DNA of 64,000 nucleotides from Blastocatellia bacterium (lineage in GTDB: Bacteria > Acidobacteriota > Blastocatellia > Chloracidobacteriales > JADJPF01). A program made the position numbers and the translations under genes. Below the pieces are notes generated by a model. It did no database searches. It had not been told where the DNA came from and worked only from the letters and a program-made list of their open reading frames with translations. The stretch covers positions 310,001-374,000 of the forward strand of contig JADJPF010000020.1 of the NCBI GenBank assembly GCA_016713405.1. The letters run 5' to 3'. Shown here in pieces: positions 60,847 through 64,000 of the stretch; within the stretch, counting starts at the first letter, position 1, and each line of letters starts with the position of its first letter.

Positions 60847-62913
60847 TTATTCTGTTGTTAAGCCAGGAATATTTGGTAGTAAACGAGTTCCTGTTGTAGG
60901 AGCTTGATGGCTAATTAAAGCCTTAGCTTGTTTAACTACATCATCAACAGTAAATCCAAAGTGTTTAAGTAATTCTTTTAGTGGGGCTGACGCACCAAAT
61001 TCTCGACGAGCAATAACAGCACCTTCAAAACCAACATAACGCCGCCAACCAATAGATGTACCTGCCTCAACAGCTACACGAGCGCGACAGCTTGAAGGTA
61101 ATACTTCTTCACGGTAAGAATCAGATTCTTCTTCAAATAATTCCCATGAAGGCATACTAACTACACGAGCGCGAACACCTTCAGCAATGAGTTTTTCATA
61201 TGCTCCAACACACCATTGAACTTCTGAACCTGTACCAATCAAAATAACTTCGGGTGTGCCTTCACAATCAGCTAAAATATAAGCTCCACGATGAACACCT
61301 TTAGCTGAACCAAACTTGCTACGATCATAAGTTGGTAGAGCTTGACGGCTAAGGATTAAAGCTACTGGACGGTGATTATTGTTCATAATATAACGCCAGG
61401 ATTCTGTTACTTCATTAGCATCTGCTGGGCGTAAGACAACTATATAAGGAATTGCACGGATAGAAGCTAGTTGTTCAATAGGTTGGTGTGTTGGGCCATC
61501 TTCGCCTACACCAATAGAATCATGTGTATAAATATAAGTAACAGGCAGTTCCATTAAAGCAGACAGTCTCATTGTAGGACGTGAATAGTCTGAGAAGATT
61601 AAAAATCCTGCTCCGTAAGGTCTTAATTTAGAAAGAGCCATTCCATTAAGAGTTGATCCCATTGCATGCTCACGTACTCCAAAATGGAAGTTACGACCGC
61701 CATAACTTTCTTTTTGGAACTCGCCGCCATCAGGAATACGGGTTTTAGTTGATGGAGCAAGGTCAGCAGCACCACCTAAAAACCAAGGTACTGCTTTAGC
61801 AACTGCGGCTAAAACTTTAGAAGAAGATTCACGGCTAGCTAAACCTTTAGGATCAGCAGGAAATTCTGGTAAATTAGCATCCCAATTTTCTGGAAGTCCT
61901 CCAGCTTGCATGGTTTCCCATTCTTTAGCTAGTTCTGGATATTCTTGGGCATAAGCAGCAAACTTAGCCTTCCACGCTTCTTCTTGTTCTTGACCGCGGT
62001 TAATACACATATTGGTAAAGTCATGAACGCGATCTGGTACAAGGAATTTTTCTTCTTCAGGCCAGCCATAGCGACGCTTGGTTAATCTAATCTCTTCATC
62101 TCCAAGCGGTTCACCGTGTGCGCCGTGAGTGTCTTGTTTGTTGGGTGCGCCCCAGGCAATGTGACTATCAACAATTATTAAAGTTGGACGTTCTTTTTCC
62201 TTGTCAGCTAAGGTTAATGCCTTAGCAAGCATTTCTGTGTCATTAGCATCACTTACACGTAAAACATTCCAATGATAAGCCATAAAACGTGCGCCAACAT
62301 CTTCAGTAAATGCTAATGCTGTATTGCCTTCAATGGTAATGTGGTTATTATCATAAATCCAAACAATATTTGAGAGTCCTAAGTGACCAGCTAAAGAAGC
62401 TGCTTCACTAGAAACACCTTCCATCATACAGCCATCACCAGCAATAGCAAAAATCTTATAATTAACAATTTCATGACCGGGGCGATTAAAATGGCTAGCT
62501 AACCAGCGTTGGGCAATTCCCATACCAACGGAATTTGCTACACCTTGACCAAGTGGGCCTGTAGTAGTTTCTACACCTGGGGTTAAGTGATATTCCGGGT
62601 GGCCTGGGGTTTTACTATCCCACTGCCGGAAGTTTTTTAATTCTTCGAGAGGCAAATCATACCCAGAAATATGTAGCACGCTATAAAGCAACATAGAAGC
62701 ATGACCAGCAGAAAGCACAAAGCGATCCCGATTGGGCCAATGTGGGTTTCTGGGGTTAAAGTGCATAAATTGGTTAAATAAAGTGTATGCTACAGGTGCT
62801 AATGCCATAGGGGTGCCTGGATGACCAGAATTGGCTTTTTGTACACCGTCCATTGCTAGGGTACGAATTGTTGTTATACAAAGCTCATCTAGAGACATTT
62901 TATCAAGACTCAT
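60847..62913 (-). CDS. tkt: Transketolase
   Basis: 688 residues from ATG 62913, selected because GGAAGGAG precedes it; the frame stays open to 62961 but that part is not family-like. The thiamine-diphosphate motif GDGCMMEGVSSEAASLAGHL ends with DNNHITIEGN, SGHPGTPM is the N-terminal substrate loop, and FSDYSRPTMRLSALMELPV with HDSIGVGEDGPTHQPIEQL marks the Pyr domain. It exchanges two-carbon units in the pentose phosphate pathway and supplies the erythrose-4-phosphate used by the DAHP synthase in this window. Monocistronic. Confidence 0.95.
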   Translation of the reverse strand: MSLDKMSLDELCITTIRTLAMDGVQKANSGHPGTPMALAPVAYTLFNQFMHFNPRNPHWPNRDRFVLSAGHASMLLYSVLHISGYDLPLEELKNFRQWDSKTPGHPEYHLTPGVETTTGPLGQGVANSVGMGIAQRWLASHFNRPGHEIVNYKIFAIAGDGCMMEGVSSEAASLAGHLGLSNIVWIYDNNHITIEGNTALAFTEDVGARFMAYHWNVLRVSDANDTEMLAKALTLADKEKERPTLIIVDSHIAWGAPNKQDTHGAHGEPLGDEEIRLTKRRYGWPEEEKFLVPDRVHDFTNMCINRGQEQEEAWKAKFAAYAQEYPELAKEWETMQAGGLPENWDANLPEFPADPKGLASRESSSKVLAAVAKAVPWFLGGAADLAPSTKTRIPDGGEFQKESYGGRNFHFGVREHAMGSTLNGMALSKLRPYGAGFLIFSDYSRPTMRLSALMELPVTYIYTHDSIGVGEDGPTHQPIEQLASIRAIPYIVVLRPADANEVTESWRYIMNNNHRPVALILSRQALPTYDRSKFGSAKGVHRGAYILADCEGTPEVILIGTGSEVQWCVGAYEKLIAEGVRARVVSMPSWELFEEESDSYREEVLPSSCRARVAVEAGTSIGWRRYVGFEGAVIARREFGASAPLKELLKHFGFTVDDVVKQAKALISHQAPTTGTRLLPNIPGLTTE

Positions 62914-63170
62914 TAAAAAATAGCTCCTTCCGTGGGTGTTTTTAATATGCTTTTCTATCAAGGATTTAGAGACTTACCTGGCGCGAACTATAACACACCA
63001 AATGGGTAAAAACAACCAAATGGGAACTACTTCTTAGATGTTTTCGAGATAGGTATCTTAACCAGCAAAGAGCTAAATATTTGTTAAAGTGTCACTAAGA
63101 AAAGTGTCATAATCAACCATATTTTCTAAACACTAACCATAATAATCTTTAGCAAAATGGAGGAATGGTT

Positions 63171-64000
63171 ATGTTAAAAACTTGTCTTATTTGCCAATAC
63201 AACCTCAAAGAAGAACTAAAATCTTGCCCTCAATGCGGTGTTCGATTTGATGAAAATATCTTACAAGAAGTAAATTCCATTAATTATCTACTTAGGGAAG
63301 TTCCAGCCTGGCGAAGTAACAAATTAATTGAACCTTGGGTTGAACAAGAACTCTTTCGCTTTTATGGTGGCCGTCGTCATAGCTTGATACAATCTATCTT
63401 GCCACAAATCTCATCCATCGAAGTAAATATAACTACTCCTGAACTATCACCTAATACATTTTTAGTTAAATCTCAACAACCTACTTCTGATAATGTTAGT
63501 TTAATTAATGATATTACGACTGATAACACTAGTAATATTTTAATCACAGAAAATAGTAAGTTAAATCAAGTAAGTGAAATAAATACCGCAAATAACATAA
63601 GTATGGAAGCATTACAAGATATAGCTGTTAGAAATGTTAAAAATGTCAAAGCTACTAATGTTGTTGCTAGTAATTCTAATGAAGCAAATATTTCACATAA
63701 CAAATCCTTTAATTTTGTTCCATCTCCCCTACCTGAAGCAAAAAAGCCTTTAGGAGAAATAGTAGCAGAAAACATCAACACTATTTTTGCTGTTAGTGCA
63801 GCCTTGTTTGTTGGTGGAGTTGCTCTTTACTATAGAAATGAAATATATCGTGGACTTACTCAGCCCATAGTTCAAGCTGTTATCTTGATGTTAGTTACAC
63901 TTGCTAGCTTAGTGACTGGGACTGTGCTAGTACGTAAAACTGCTGAACATGTTGCAGGCCGTGCTTTAAGTTTAACAGGTGCTTTACTTGTGCCAATAAA
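63171..64000 (+). CDS. Zinc-ribbon membrane protein (partial, runs off the window)
   Basis: An open frame starts at ATG 63171 (GGAGG 7 bases upstream) and is uninterrupted to the last base, 276 complete codons. The N-terminal zinc ribbon (CLICQYNLKEELKSCPQC) is followed by a Trp/Arg region, an Asn/Ser-rich linker (about 80-200), and two membrane helices (FAVSAALFVGGVALYY and AVILMLVTLASLVTGTV), with a third starting at the edge. Zinc-ribbon plus polytopic architecture matches uncharacterised acidobacterial membrane proteins. Function unknown. Confidence 0.75.
   Translation, partial: MLKTCLICQYNLKEELKSCPQCGVRFDENILQEVNSINYLLREVPAWRSNKLIEPWVEQELFRFYGGRRHSLIQSILPQISSIEVNITTPELSPNTFLVKSQQPTSDNVSLINDITTDNTSNILITENSKLNQVSEINTANNISMEALQDIAVRNVKNVKATNVVASNSNEANISHNKSFNFVPSPLPEAKKPLGEIVAENINTIFAVSAALFVGGVALYYRNEIYRGLTQPIVQAVILMLVTLASLVTGTVLVRKTAEHVAGRALSLTGALLVPI

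Noticed and set aside
1..64000. rRNA, tRNA, insertion sequences, prophage, CRISPR arrays
   Set aside because: I looked for conserved rRNA stretches, tRNA arms with TTCGA-type loops, transposase motifs and integrase genes and found none convincing; without a search tool a tRNA could still have been missed.

Overview
The window is AT-rich bacterial chromosome with no rRNA, tRNA, phage or IS element that I can recognise. An Oar-like TonB-dependent receptor with an N-terminal carboxypeptidase-regulatory-like domain, three Hanks-type Ser/Thr kinases (two with an N-terminal zinc ribbon), a PknK-like kinase-ATPase-TPR protein, a PATAN-domain response regulator and a very large alpha-2-macroglobulin together suggest an Acidobacteriota-like Gram-negative, perhaps Blastocatellia. 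This placement is inference from gene content, not from a phylogenetic marker.

Layout. 1-3160: end of an unknown gene, then an exported NHL-repeat protein. 3196-5742: phenylalanine operon (chorismate mutase, prephenate dehydratase, DAHP synthase) behind a Phe-codon leader peptide and a terminator. 5764-7945: OmpA-family envelope protein and a small unknown, minus strand. 8430-13447: TonB-dependent receptor (frameshifted), a coiled-coil protein and phosphotransacetylase. 13529-17565 (minus): a four-gene unit of zinc-ribbon Ser/Thr kinase, FHA protein, a family-B-polymerase-like protein (frameshifted at a T7 run) and a small protein resembling actinobacterial terminal protein Tpg. 17717-24670: FGGY sugar kinase, hybrid two-component sensor interrupted by an in-frame TAG, and two Cys-rich exported proteins. 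24671-29742 (minus): PknK-like kinase, SufR-like regulator, unknown. 30021-39395: J-domain membrane protein, Ser/Thr kinase, alpha-2-macroglobulin, RRM protein. 39440-47249 (minus): GT39-type glycosyltransferase, REC-PATAN-J-TPR fusion, a bufferin-like RiPP operon (Tat-signal Cys precursor, MNIO enzyme, partner) and a DUF255 lipoprotein. 47691-52154 (minus): housekeeping run rplU-rpmA-obgE-nadD-rsfS-rlmH-dksA-like-comF. 52461-64000: EF-G-like GTPase, unknowns, UDP-sugar decarboxylase plus radical SAM protein, PilZ protein, HtrA protease, ATC-hydrolase-like protein, transketolase, and a zinc-ribbon membrane protein cut by the window edge.

The most interesting items are the polymerase-like/Tpg-like pair in a kinase-FHA operon, the Phe attenuator, the bufferin-like operon with a Tat signal and an internal terminator-like hairpin, and an exported protein with repeated CC-x5-CC-x5-CC blocks. 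Four long genes are broken by single-base shifts or a stop. Two of the three shifts lie in A/T homopolymers, so sequencing error, recent decay and transcriptional slippage all have to be weighed.
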